Below are positions 1-6,879 of a stretch of 9,071 bases of DNA, piece by piece. The notes under the pieces were generated by a model. The model was not told the DNA's origin, did no database searches, and was given only the letters and a program-made list of their open reading frames with translations. Both the position numbers and the translations under genes were made by a program. This DNA comes from Rhodospirillales bacterium (GTDB taxonomy: Bacteria > Pseudomonadota > Alphaproteobacteria > QKFK01 > SZUA-500), in the NCBI GenBank assembly GCA_003252195.1, contig QKFK01000161.1:1-9071 (forward strand). Reading direction: 5' to 3'. Numbering within the stretch: position 1 is the first letter of the stretch; every line of letters starts with the position of its first letter.

Positions 1-756
1 AGAGAAATCTTGCTTGCATTAGCTCAAAAATCTTTTGATGGTTTTGCTCGCAAAAAACAAGTTGAGTTCTCAGCTTGTGTTGGTATGACGGAATATTCAA
101 AAGAACATAATTCATTTATGGAGACTATGTTCCCCCCACAAGTTCTCACCAACATTCTCGGTGAAGTTGTTTCTAAAGCTGGTTTAACTCAGCTCAGAAT
201 TGCTGAGACTGAAAAATACGCTCACGTAACATTCTTCTTTAATGGTGGTGAAGAGCAAGTGTTTGCTGGTGAAGAAAGAATTCTTATTCCTAGTCCTAAA
301 GTTGCAACTTATGACATGCAACCAGAAATGTCAGCTTATGAAGTAACAGACAATTTGGTTAAAGCAATTGAAGATGAACGTTTTGACGTTATCATCTGTA
401 ACTTTGCAAATGGCGATATGGTTGGTCACACAGGTATTATGAAGGCGGCTGTTGCAGCTGTTGAAGCTGTAGATAAATGCTTGGGCAGAGTAGAAGAAGC
501 TTTGAAAAAAGTTAATGGTACTATGATTTTAACTGCCGACCATGGTAACTGCGAAATGATGGTTGATCCAGAATCTGGCGAAGCTTACACAGCTCATACA
601 GTTGGTAAAGTTAATGCTATTTTGGTTAATGGTCCAGAGGGAGTTAATGCTATTAATGATGGTTGTTTGGCTGATGTTGCCCCAACATTGTTAGAGCTAT
701 TGGGTATGGAACAACCTAAAGATATGACAGGTAAGTCACTTCTAGTAAAAGGGTAA
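1..756 (+). CDS. gpmI: 2,3-bisphosphoglycerate-independent phosphoglycerate mutase, C-terminal half (5' end outside window)
   Basis: Cofactor-independent phosphoglycerate mutase interconverts 3- and 2-phosphoglycerate in glycolysis and gluconeogenesis in the cytoplasm, using two Mn ions. The frame is open from base 1 (R-E-I-L-L-A-L-A), so the TTG at 10 is not a start. About 251 residues are present, roughly half of the usual ~510. Visible family motifs are YAHVTFFFNGG (end of the transferase domain), NGDMVGHTG with the Asp and His metal ligands (around 412-432), TADHGNCE with the Asp-His ligand pair (around 532-555) and the later AHT histidine (around 592-600). The N-terminal metal Asp and the phosphoserine lie upstream of the window. 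It ends with TAA, 6 bp before the next gene, and so appears to head or join the envelope operon. No damage is visible in the part shown. Identification is firm. Confidence 0.96.
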   Translation, partial: REILLALAQKSFDGFARKKQVEFSACVGMTEYSKEHNSFMETMFPPQVLTNILGEVVSKAGLTQLRIAETEKYAHVTFFFNGGEEQVFAGEERILIPSPKVATYDMQPEMSAYEVTDNLVKAIEDERFDVIICNFANGDMVGHTGIMKAAVAAVEAVDKCLGRVEEALKKVNGTMILTADHGNCEMMVDPESGEAYTAHTVGKVNAILVNGPEGVNAINDGCLADVAPTLLELLGMEQPKDMTGKSLLVKG

Positions 757-762
757 TTATAA

Positions 763-2079
763 GTGAAGCCGTCAGTTGGTAAAGTTGCATTATTTGTGAC
801 TGTGTTTTTCTTCGTTGCGTTTAGTAAAATTGGAGAGAGGCATTATTCAACTGACGGTTTTTCTATGTTTAAATCATCAATTGCAGCTCCTCCTTCATCA
901 GAAGATTTAGAGAGAGTAGAAAAGCAAATAGAGATAGAAAATGATGAGCAAGCCCGCTTAAAGAAAAAGGCCGAAAATTTAAGTAAGGAAGTTGTTTCTA
1001 CTCGAGAAGAAATGGTGGAAGTGGCCTCATCTATTCAAGATTACGAAGATAATATTTCTAAGATTGAAGAGCGTGTTAATGATCTAAGAGGTCAACAAAA
1101 GAAACTCGAAGATCAATTAGGTACTAGGCATGTGCAAATGACAGAGGTTTTATCTGCCTTGCAAAATCTTGCGTGGAGACCGACCGAGGCAATTATTGTT
1201 CAGCCAACAACCCCAGTTGACACGGTTAGAAGTGCTATTTTGCTAAGAGAAGCGGTGCCTCAGATTGAGCAATCGGCAACTTATTTGCGCAATGATTTGC
1301 AACAAATAAATTCAATTAAAAGAAAAGTGGATTCGGAATATAAAAGAATCGCAGATAATAGAGCGCGTCTTAAAAATAAACATCTAAAATTAAAAGAATT
1401 ATTCGCACAGAAATCGGTTTTGCAAAAAAGATTCGAAGAACAAAGCGTTGAAGCTGGGAAAAGGGCGACTGCGCTTGCAGGGCAGGCAAAAGATATTAGA
1501 GATTTGTTGCAAAAATTGGAAGAAGAACGCAAAAGGCAAGAAGCAGAACGCCTAGAGAAAATTCGTATAGCAAAAGAAAAAGCTCACAAAGAAGCTATAG
1601 CTAAGGGGCAGAAATTAGCCGCTATAATTCAAGACAAATATAAGGATATAGAAGCTTCTAGAAAGCCTAAGAATAGCTTTAAAAAAGCAATGGGTGCAAT
1701 CCCGTATCCTGTTAGGGGAAGTATAGTTACTAGATACGGTGAAAAAAACTCTTTGGGTTCTCATGCTAAAGGTATTACACTACAAACCAGAACTAACGCT
1801 CAAGTGACAGCTCCTTATGATGGAACGGTTCTTTTTGCAGGACCTTTTAGAGGTTATGGGCAGTTGCTGATTATTGGCCATGGTGATGGGTATCATACAT
1901 TGCTTGCAGGCATGAATAAGATAGATGCAACAGTTGGGCAATCTCTTTTTGCAGGTGAACCTGTTGGAAGCATGAGTGGTTCAGAAAAAAATCCGATGCT
2001 CTATATAGAGTTGAGGCGAGATGGGCAACCGGTTAATCCGGAGCCTTGGTTAGCTAAAAAAGGTAATAAGGTAGGCTGA
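763..2079 (+). CDS. EnvC-like murein hydrolase activator, coiled coil plus degenerate LytM (M23) domain
   Basis: This is a 438-residue envelope protein. It has an N-terminal hydrophobic signal or anchor (about residues 8-20), a long charged coiled coil (about 45-300, rich in Glu, Lys, Gln and Arg) and a C-terminal LytM/M23 fold (about 313-433). This is the EnvC layout, in which the domain activates N-acetylmuramoyl-L-alanine amidases during cell separation instead of cutting peptidoglycan itself. The metal site supports this. Where active M23 enzymes have HxGxD, here the aligned stretch is A335-K-G-I-T339, and the later HxH site reads L413-Y-I-E. The ending (ELRRDGQPVNPEPWL) closely resembles EnvC. 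The GTG start at 763 has AAGGG at 749-753, nine bases upstream. The stop TGA overlaps the ctpA start. Amidase activation is inferred from the family; no amidase gene is in the window. Confidence 0.9.
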   Translation: MKPSVGKVALFVTVFFFVAFSKIGERHYSTDGFSMFKSSIAAPPSSEDLERVEKQIEIENDEQARLKKKAENLSKEVVSTREEMVEVASSIQDYEDNISKIEERVNDLRGQQKKLEDQLGTRHVQMTEVLSALQNLAWRPTEAIIVQPTTPVDTVRSAILLREAVPQIEQSATYLRNDLQQINSIKRKVDSEYKRIADNRARLKNKHLKLKELFAQKSVLQKRFEEQSVEAGKRATALAGQAKDIRDLLQKLEEERKRQEAERLEKIRIAKEKAHKEAIAKGQKLAAIIQDKYKDIEASRKPKNSFKKAMGAIPYPVRGSIVTRYGEKNSLGSHAKGITLQTRTNAQVTAPYDGTVLFAGPFRGYGQLLIIGHGDGYHTLLAGMNKIDATVGQSLFAGEPVGSMSGSEKNPMLYIELRRDGQPVNPEPWLAKKGNKVG

Positions 2080-3377
2080 TGATGTTTTTAAAGAAATTTA
2101 TATTTGCTATGATGGCGTTTTCTGTAGCTTTCTCAACTGTTAGTGCTGAGGCTAAGCCCAAAGATGCTACAACTAAGGCAGAACAGGTTGATACATATCA
2201 GCTACTTAGTCGCTTTTCTGATGTTTTTGAAAGAGTTCGCGTTGGCTATGTTGAAGAAGTACCTGATGATAAATTAATCGAATATGCAATCAATGGTATG
2301 CTAACATCTCTTGACCCTCACTCATCATTCCTCAATAAAGAAGATTTTAAAGCTATGACCGAACAAACAACAGGTAAGTTTGGTGGTTTGGGTATTGAAG
2401 TTACTATGGAAAACGGTTTGGTTAAGGTTGTTTCTCCATTAGATGATACTCCTGCTTTTAGAGCTGGTTTAAAACCTAACGATTATATTATCTCATTAGA
2501 TGGCGAACAAGTTATTGGCATGAGCCTCAATGAAGCCGTTGATAAAATGAAGGGCAAGCCAGGTACTAAGATTGTGGTAACTGTACGCCGCGAAGGTAAA
2601 CCTCCTTTTAATGTAACTATTAAGCGTGATGTTATTAAAATTAGAACCGTAAAATCTGATGACAAAAAAGACGGTATTGGTTATATCAGAATTTCTTCAT
2701 TCAGTGATGATACAGATGCTTCTGTAAAAACTGCTATAAATTCATTTAAGAAGAAGTTTGGTAAAGATTTTAGGGGCGTGGTTTTAGATTTAAGAAACAA
2801 CCCAGGTGGATTATTAAATCAAGCTATTAATGTTTCAGATATCTTCCTTGAAAAAGGTGAGATTGTATCAACTAGATCACGCAATCCAGAAGATACTCAA
2901 AAATTTAGCGCAACATCTGGCGATATGTTAGACGGTCTTCCTGTTGTGGTGCTTATTAATGATGGTAGTGCTTCTGCATCAGAAATTGTTGCTGGTGCAT
3001 TGCAAGATCACAAAAGAGCTGTAATTATGGGTGAAAAATCATTCGGAAAAGGCTCTGTGCAAACTATAGTTCCGCTTAAAGGTGGGGTTGCTATGCGTTT
3101 GACAACTGCTAAATATTACACACCTTCTGGTCGTTCTATTCAAGCAACTGGTATTGAGCCAGATATTACTGTAAAGCCAGCTAAGGTTGAAGAACTTAAA
3201 CCAATCTTTGAGATTAAAGAATCTCAGTTTGTAAATGCTCTTTCTAACGATACCTTGAAAGATAAAGACAAAGACAAAGCAGTTGAAGTAAAACCAACTG
3301 GCGATTATCAACTTGATAGAGCTATTGATTTGCTTAAAGGTATTTCTGTTTATGCTAAAATTGGCACAGCAAAGTAA
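2079..3377 (+). CDS. ctpA: C-terminal processing peptidase (S41 family, PDZ-containing)
   Basis: This is a 432-residue periplasmic serine protease of the CtpA/CtpB/Prc family, which trims or degrades envelope proteins from their C termini. A signal peptide is clear: KK, then a hydrophobic core, with likely cleavage after VSA at residue 23. A PDZ domain follows at about 98-185 (GGLGIEV, then PAFRAGLKPNDYIISLDG), then the S41 core with YIRISSF and VLDLRNNPGG. The catalytic Ser299 (in GSASASEI), Lys324 (in FGKGSVQ) and Gln328 are all present with the spacing of known Ctp proteases. A short Lys-Asp linker (KDKDKDK) precedes the C-terminal helix. The ATG at 2079 overlaps the upstream TGA (ATGA) with AAGG at 2068-2071, so translation is probably coupled; the ATG at 2082 is an equally readable alternative. 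In several bacteria Ctp proteases act on murein hydrolases or their partners, which fits the EnvC-like neighbour. The substrate here is unknown. Confidence 0.96.
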   Translation: MMFLKKFIFAMMAFSVAFSTVSAEAKPKDATTKAEQVDTYQLLSRFSDVFERVRVGYVEEVPDDKLIEYAINGMLTSLDPHSSFLNKEDFKAMTEQTTGKFGGLGIEVTMENGLVKVVSPLDDTPAFRAGLKPNDYIISLDGEQVIGMSLNEAVDKMKGKPGTKIVVTVRREGKPPFNVTIKRDVIKIRTVKSDDKKDGIGYIRISSFSDDTDASVKTAINSFKKKFGKDFRGVVLDLRNNPGGLLNQAINVSDIFLEKGEIVSTRSRNPEDTQKFSATSGDMLDGLPVVVLINDGSASASEIVAGALQDHKRAVIMGEKSFGKGSVQTIVPLKGGVAMRLTTAKYYTPSGRSIQATGIEPDITVKPAKVEELKPIFEIKESQFVNALSNDTLKDKDKDKAVEVKPTGDYQLDRAIDLLKGISVYAKIGTAK

Positions 3378-3389
3378 ACGGGAATAAAT

Positions 3390-5015
3390 ATGAAATTTGA
3401 TGTAGATGCAATAAAAAACAAAGTACTTTCACTTGTTAAAGGTTCGGCTAAAGCCGTTAAAACTTCTAATGAAGAAGATAATGCGGTTCTAGATGAGATG
3501 AAGAACTTTAGTCTTGATGAAGAGAGCTTGACTCCTGAACAGGAGGCTGAAGCTGAAGGTTTAGATGCATCTGATTTTGATGAAGATTTATCTGGTGCTT
3601 CTTCGGATAAATCTCGCAAATTAAAACTGATGATTGTTGGTGGGGTTTTAGCTGTTCTTGGTCTTGCTATAATTATCGCAATGATTTTCTCCTCTGGGTC
3701 TAAAGAAAAGCTCTCACCAATTGATAAAATGATGCTTTCTAGCCATCAAATCCCAAGTTCTATTATGGAGCTACCCAAAGCAGGGGAAAGAGAAGTTGTT
3801 GCAGGTGAATATGAGGGCTTAATTCTTGATACAGTTGGTAGTAATACCTATGCTGGTAAAGATGGTGGCTCGATGGGAGGTGATGGGTCTGATGCAATTC
3901 AGACGATTATGCCTGATAATAATGATGAGCTTTCTCATAAGCTAAAAAATAGAATTCTCTCCTTACGTGAAGAAGGTATTGAAGAGGCTCGTAAAGAGCA
4001 AGAAAAAACATCGAATTTAGTAAATATTGAAGAAGGCGAAATTAGAGAGTTGTCTTCGGTAAGTGGTGAAGTTAGTAATAAAATTGAGCTAAAAGATGGT
4101 AAGCCTAAATTGCCAGCTTTCCCTAAAGTTCCTGAAAAAGGTATTTTAGGTATTCCAACTTATCAAGCTTTGAAGGGTGATGATGGAGTGCCACTAGAGC
4201 CTGTCGATCCAAGACAAGATTTGTATGTTGAAAAAGATGGTAAATTTTTGCCTGTTATAAATGAAAAAGGTGAAAAACCATGGCAGATATATGCTAAGCC
4301 TTATAACCATATTAAAGCTTATTCAAAAATCTCTGTGATTGTAAAAGATTTGGGTTTCAGTAAACTCGCTACAGAAACAGCAATTGCGGCTTTGCCTGCA
4401 GAAGTTGGTTTGTCTTTTAGTCCATATGCAAATAATGTTGAGGATTTAATCAAGCAAGCTCGTATGCATGGACATGAAGCGTATCTTGATTTGCCAATGG
4501 AGCCTAAAGAGTTTCCTAATGTTGATACTGGAAGCTATACGCTGTTATCACTGCTAACACCAGTTGAAAACTTCCAAAGGCTAGGGACTGTTATGTCTAT
4601 TAAGGGTGCTTATAGCGGATTTTTAAGTACGCCAGAAAATAACTTTTCGGTTAAAGAGGAGTTTATAATCCCGATTATGAAGATGATTGCAAAACACGGA
4701 CTTATTTATGTTGAAGGTAATACAGAAGGTTCTGTCGAAGCAGCCAGAAGCATGGGGTTGGCAAGTAAAAGAGCTGATTTGGTTATAAAAGATGATTTGT
4801 TTGCTGCTTCTATTAAAGCTCGTTTAGCATATGCTGAACAATTGGCAGAATATAGCGGTAGTATTTTAATTATTGTTACGCCGCAACCGATAGTCCTTCA
4901 TGAGCTAAGTGTTTGGTTGACACAATTCCCTTCTGTTCCAACACCTGAGCAGGCGTTAGACCCTAATGCTAAAAAAATATTGATAGCTCCTGTGTCAGCT
5001 GAGGTTACAGAGTAA
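3390..5015 (+). CDS. Membrane-anchored divergent polysaccharide deacetylase (YibQ/DUF610 family)
   Basis: This 541-residue protein has three parts: an acidic cytoplasmic segment (1-76), a single transmembrane helix (about 80-100) and a long Glu/Lys/Pro-rich periplasmic linker (about 101-310) leading to a divergent NodB-fold domain (about 312-535). The domain is recognised by SVIVKDLGF (residues 314-323, where family members usually have IDDxG), GHEAYLDLPMEP (361-372) and the final ITIxP-like segment (IIVTPQPI). The first Asp of the usual DD pair is Lys319. The region where YibQ proteins carry an Asn-His/Tyr-Met-Gly motif reads KGAYSGFLS (405-413). Metal-dependent deacetylase activity is therefore doubtful, and a structural or binding role is possible. 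Its start has GGGA at 3380-3383, and it follows ctpA by 12 bp. Position among envelope genes suggests a role in peptidoglycan or division, which is inference. Family assignment is good; function is unknown. Confidence 0.85.
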   Translation: MKFDVDAIKNKVLSLVKGSAKAVKTSNEEDNAVLDEMKNFSLDEESLTPEQEAEAEGLDASDFDEDLSGASSDKSRKLKLMIVGGVLAVLGLAIIIAMIFSSGSKEKLSPIDKMMLSSHQIPSSIMELPKAGEREVVAGEYEGLILDTVGSNTYAGKDGGSMGGDGSDAIQTIMPDNNDELSHKLKNRILSLREEGIEEARKEQEKTSNLVNIEEGEIRELSSVSGEVSNKIELKDGKPKLPAFPKVPEKGILGIPTYQALKGDDGVPLEPVDPRQDLYVEKDGKFLPVINEKGEKPWQIYAKPYNHIKAYSKISVIVKDLGFSKLATETAIAALPAEVGLSFSPYANNVEDLIKQARMHGHEAYLDLPMEPKEFPNVDTGSYTLLSLLTPVENFQRLGTVMSIKGAYSGFLSTPENNFSVKEEFIIPIMKMIAKHGLIYVEGNTEGSVEAARSMGLASKRADLVIKDDLFAASIKARLAYAEQLAEYSGSILIIVTPQPIVLHELSVWLTQFPSVPTPEQALDPNAKKILIAPVSAEVTE

Positions 5016-5482
5016 TGTCTGATGCCTATAGGCCCAATGTTGGAATTATGCTCATAAATAATGCTGGCAAAGCTTTTATGGCGACGCGTGTTGAGATGAA
5101 AGATGAAGACCATTGGCAGATGCCTCAAGGTGGAATTGACGAAGGTGAAGACATCTTAAAAGCAGCTAAAAGAGAGTTGGAAGAAGAGACTTCTGTAAAA
5201 TCAGTTGAACTTATTGCAATTAGTAAAGATTGGTTGTTTTATGATTTCCCTCCTAATAGTAAGTTTTGGAGAGATAATTATAAAGGGCAAAAACAAAAAT
5301 GGGTTTTGTTTAAATTAGTTGGCGATGAAGCGGAGATAAATCTTGATACTGCCGAGCCAGAATTTAGAAAATGGGCATGGTTTGATTTAGATCAACTGCC
5401 AAACCTAATTATTGAATTTAAGAAAGATGTTTACACAAATGTAGTGGCTGAATTTGCTCCAATCATTAAAGCCAATATTTAA
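5015..5482 (+). CDS. rppH: RNA 5'-pyrophosphohydrolase, Nudix family
   Basis: RppH removes pyrophosphate from triphosphorylated mRNA 5' ends, which starts RNase E-dependent decay, and is cytoplasmic. The 155-residue length, the opening YRPNVGIMLIN, HWQMPQGGIDEGED and WRDNYKGQKQKWVLFKL are typical of RppH, not of other Nudix enzymes. The Nudix box runs from G39 to V61 with the key G39, E45, R53, E54, E57 and E58. The usual Gly near its end is Ser60 (EETSV, normally EETGV). The ATG at 5015 shares one base with the upstream TAA (TAATG), and GAGG at 5001-5004 lies inside the previous gene, so translation is probably coupled to it. It is the last gene of the operon. Identity is firm; diadenosine polyphosphate hydrolysis is an alternative activity known for close relatives. 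Confidence 0.94.
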   Translation: MSDAYRPNVGIMLINNAGKAFMATRVEMKDEDHWQMPQGGIDEGEDILKAAKRELEEETSVKSVELIAISKDWLFYDFPPNSKFWRDNYKGQKQKWVLFKLVGDEAEINLDTAEPEFRKWAWFDLDQLPNLIIEFKKDVYTNVVAEFAPIIKANI

Positions 5483-5536
5483 TCATATGCGATATTTTAA
5501 TGTGGATTATACATGTTCTTGTCCATAAAGCAGAAG

Positions 5537-5559
5537 TGTCGCTACAGATTTGTAGACAA
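5537..5559. other. Imperfect hairpin in the convergent intergenic region
   Basis: CTACA (5542-5546) and TGTAG (5551-5555) pair around a four-base loop. The stem extends by TGT/ACA past a two-base bulge. No T-run follows on either strand, so a terminator role for rppH is only a guess from its position between convergent genes. Confidence 0.3.
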
Positions 5560-5586
5560 GTGTTTATTCTAAATTGGCAGATATTT

Positions 5587-5613
5587 ATGCACATATAAGC
5601 ATATGTTTTGCAT
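5587..5613. terminator. Possible bidirectional terminator hairpin between rppH and marR
   Basis: ATGC-ACATAT (5587-5596) pairs with ATATGT (5601-5606) and, across a TTT bulge, GCAT (5610-5613), around the loop AAGC. This gives ten base pairs and lies 33 bp past the end of the minus-strand marR gene and about 105 bp past rppH. There is no U-tract and the stem is AT-rich, so the terminator call is weak. The rest of 5483-5645 shows no gene; a further CATATGC at 5484-5490 mirrors GCATATG at 5599-5605. Confidence 0.35.
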
Positions 5614-5645
5614 GAATAAATGTATCAAATGAAGTTATACAGAGA

Positions 5646-5987
5646 CTAAACGATTTTTTGAGCGGCAGCTACGATAGTATCACCAAATTCACGTAAATAT
5701 ACTGAGCCTTTAACTGTTCTTTGGATTAGAACACTTCTTTTATCTTTGTCATCAGGTTTTCTTTTAACAAGCCCAAAGGTCTCTAACCTGTCTAAAGCTC
5801 TGGTTATAGCAGGTTTTGAAATGCTAAGGCTAGAGGATAATCCGCGCACGGTATGAGGGGAGTCTGTAAAATAAACAGTTAACAATACAGCCATTTGACG
5901 AGCAGATAAGTCGGAGTCATCTTTTTTCACGCTCTCAACAATTGCCCCGCGCCAAATTTCTAATGCCTGTAGTGGCTGTAATTTCAT
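5646..5987 (-). CDS. Short MarR-family transcriptional regulator
   Basis: This 113-residue winged-helix DNA-binding protein resembles MarR regulators, which bind palindromic operators as dimers and often respond to small ligands. The visible parts are an N-terminal helix (about 5-20), helices leading to the helix-turn-helix (about 47-71: VRGLSSSLSISKPAITRALDRLETFGLV) and a wing with the family-typical D79-D-K-D-K-R84 turn. It is shorter than the usual ~140 residues: the first and last dimerisation helices are trimmed, so the dimer may be unusual or ligand-independent. The ATG at 5987 has AGAGGA (plus-strand 5997-6002) nine bases upstream. A perfect inverted repeat lies over its likely promoter, consistent with self-control. 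The target genes are unknown; the tyrosine-rich gene upstream on the same strand is a candidate only by proximity. Confidence 0.85.
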   Translation of the reverse strand: MKLQPLQALEIWRGAIVESVKKDDSDLSARQMAVLLTVYFTDSPHTVRGLSSSLSISKPAITRALDRLETFGLVKRKPDDKDKRSVLIQRTVKGSVYLREFGDTIVAAAQKIV

Positions 5988-6018
5988 TATGTTAAGTCCT
6001 CTTTGTTCCGTACCCGAA

Positions 6019-6048
6019 ATTATTTCTACACAAAATAGCAGAAATAAT
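6019..6048. promoter_or_regulatory. Candidate MarR operator: 9-bp perfect inverted repeat
   Basis: ATTATTTCT (6019-6027) and AGAAATAAT (6040-6048) are exact reverse complements separated by 12 bp. The half-site centres are 21 bp apart, two helical turns, as expected for a dimer binding one DNA face. The repeat sits 32-61 bp before the marR start and covers most of the predicted promoter. It also follows the end of the tyrosine-rich gene, so a terminator hairpin is an alternative, but no U-tract follows it. Confidence 0.5.
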
Positions 6049-6051
6049 CAA
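6023..6051 (-). promoter_or_regulatory. Predicted marR promoter
   Basis: Read on the minus strand, TTGATT (6046-6051) serves as a -35 box and TAGAAA (6023-6028) as a -10 box, with a 17-bp spacer. Transcription would start about 28 bp before the marR ATG. The match is moderate and AT-rich sequence makes chance hits easy. Confidence 0.4.
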
Positions 6052-6069
6052 TTAAAATAATCCAAAAGC

Positions 6070-6705
6070 TTACTTGCTATATAACAATCTTCCGTCTCTT
6101 GGGTCAAAATCTCCAACTAATCTAAGTATTTGTTTGTCTTCATCATATATTATTTTTCTAATAAATCTGTGGGTTTCTTCGTCGGGGATTGGTTTGCCCT
6201 GCCATGGATCATAGCGAATTTCCCACACATATGCATGAACAACAGGATATGAATCTTCGCGTGCTTCATATGGGTTTTGTCCACCCTCATATTCTTCTCT
6301 GGTTACGGTTTCTTTATAATGAGCTTTGCCTCGATATCTAATTGGGGCATAATCATCATAATCATAATCTTCGTCCGAATATCCTCTGGCATAGCCACGT
6401 TCAGCATCGTCTTCAGCTCTTGAATCGTTGCGACTGTAATATTTATTATCTGTTTTCTTTGGGTAATCTCTGGTGTCTTTAGGGCCAAAATAGGTGCGGA
6501 CATTGTTCTTGCGCACTTTTGCAGAATCTTCATAATATGGGTATTCATAATATGCTTTTTGAAGTTCTTCAGGAGGCATTTCATAATTTTCAACATATAC
6601 TGAAGCCGAGCTATCAATATCTCCAGCAATGCCACTTGGTGATGAAACAATGTTATCAGCCGTAAAGCCACCGATAATTGCAACTAATGCTAACAAAGCA
6701 CCCAT
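6070..6705 (-). CDS. Tyrosine-rich, acidic, probably exported or anchored protein of unknown function
   Basis: I do not recognise this 211-residue protein. It begins with a hydrophobic stretch (MGALLALVAIIGGF) that could be a short signal peptide or anchor, although the Lys/Arg normally found before such a core is absent. The middle (about 35-160) is low in complexity and very rich in Tyr, Asp, Glu and Arg, including YSDEDYDYDDY; 25 of 211 residues are Tyr and there is no Cys. The C-terminal 60 residues look more ordered (VVHAYVWEIRYDPWQGKPIP, then RFIRKIIYDEDKQILRLVGDF). The frame is closed by a stop just upstream (plus-strand 6721-6723), so the ATG at 6705 is the only good start, with GGGA nine bases before it. 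It is transcribed away from lepA and towards marR. A surface or envelope protein is a reasonable guess; an intrinsically disordered middle is likely. Confidence 0.75.
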   Translation of the reverse strand: MGALLALVAIIGGFTADNIVSSPSGIAGDIDSSASVYVENYEMPPEELQKAYYEYPYYEDSAKVRKNNVRTYFGPKDTRDYPKKTDNKYYSRNDSRAEDDAERGYARGYSDEDYDYDDYAPIRYRGKAHYKETVTREEYEGGQNPYEAREDSYPVVHAYVWEIRYDPWQGKPIPDEETHRFIRKIIYDEDKQILRLVGDFDPRDGRLLYSK

Positions 6706-6795
6706 AACGAAAATTCCCGCTCAAAATTTAAGATATTAGCTTCATGATATACTCAAAGGTCTAATTAAAAGATTAATTTTTATATTTTTATGAAT

Positions 6796-6842
6796 AAAAG
6801 CACACGGAAACTATTGCTCAAACGCTTTTTTTTAATTATCTT
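6796..6842 (+). promoter_or_regulatory. lepA upstream region: promoter-like boxes and a weak stem with T-run
   Basis: TTGCTC (6814-6819) and TATCTT (6837-6842) with a 17-bp spacer could drive lepA, starting near 6849. The same stretch holds AAAAGC (6796-6801) pairing with GCTTTT (6824-6829), followed by more T (run 6826-6833), which resembles a weak terminator or attenuator if transcription began further upstream. The T-run lies inside the promoter spacer, so these two readings compete. No firm promoter was found for the divergent gene at 6705. Confidence 0.3.
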
Positions 6843-6879
6843 CCTATCAGGAAAACAGATATTCTTTTTAAGGAAAAAA

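Noticed and set aside
3039..3311. Minus-strand frame within ctpA
   Set aside because: It lies opposite the highly conserved S41 catalytic region, and its product shows no domain or composition of a real protein.
6019..6048. Inverted repeat as an intrinsic terminator for the tyrosine-rich gene
   Set aside because: The stem is almost all A-T, the loop is 12 bases and the next minus-strand bases are TTCGGG, not a T-run; an operator fits better, though termination is not excluded.
6303..6683. A 126-residue minus-strand frame overlapping the tyrosine-rich gene
   Set aside because: Its Met/Ile/Lys-rich product is what a shifted reading of the GAT/TAT-rich gene gives, and it lacks a convincing start signal; the 211-residue frame is longer and has a ribosome-binding site.
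6790..6879. Upstream ATG giving LepA a 30-residue hydrophobic N-terminal extension
   Set aside because: The ATG at 6880 gives the normal 600-residue length, matches the family N terminus and has AAGGA at proper spacing; the extension has no family counterpart.
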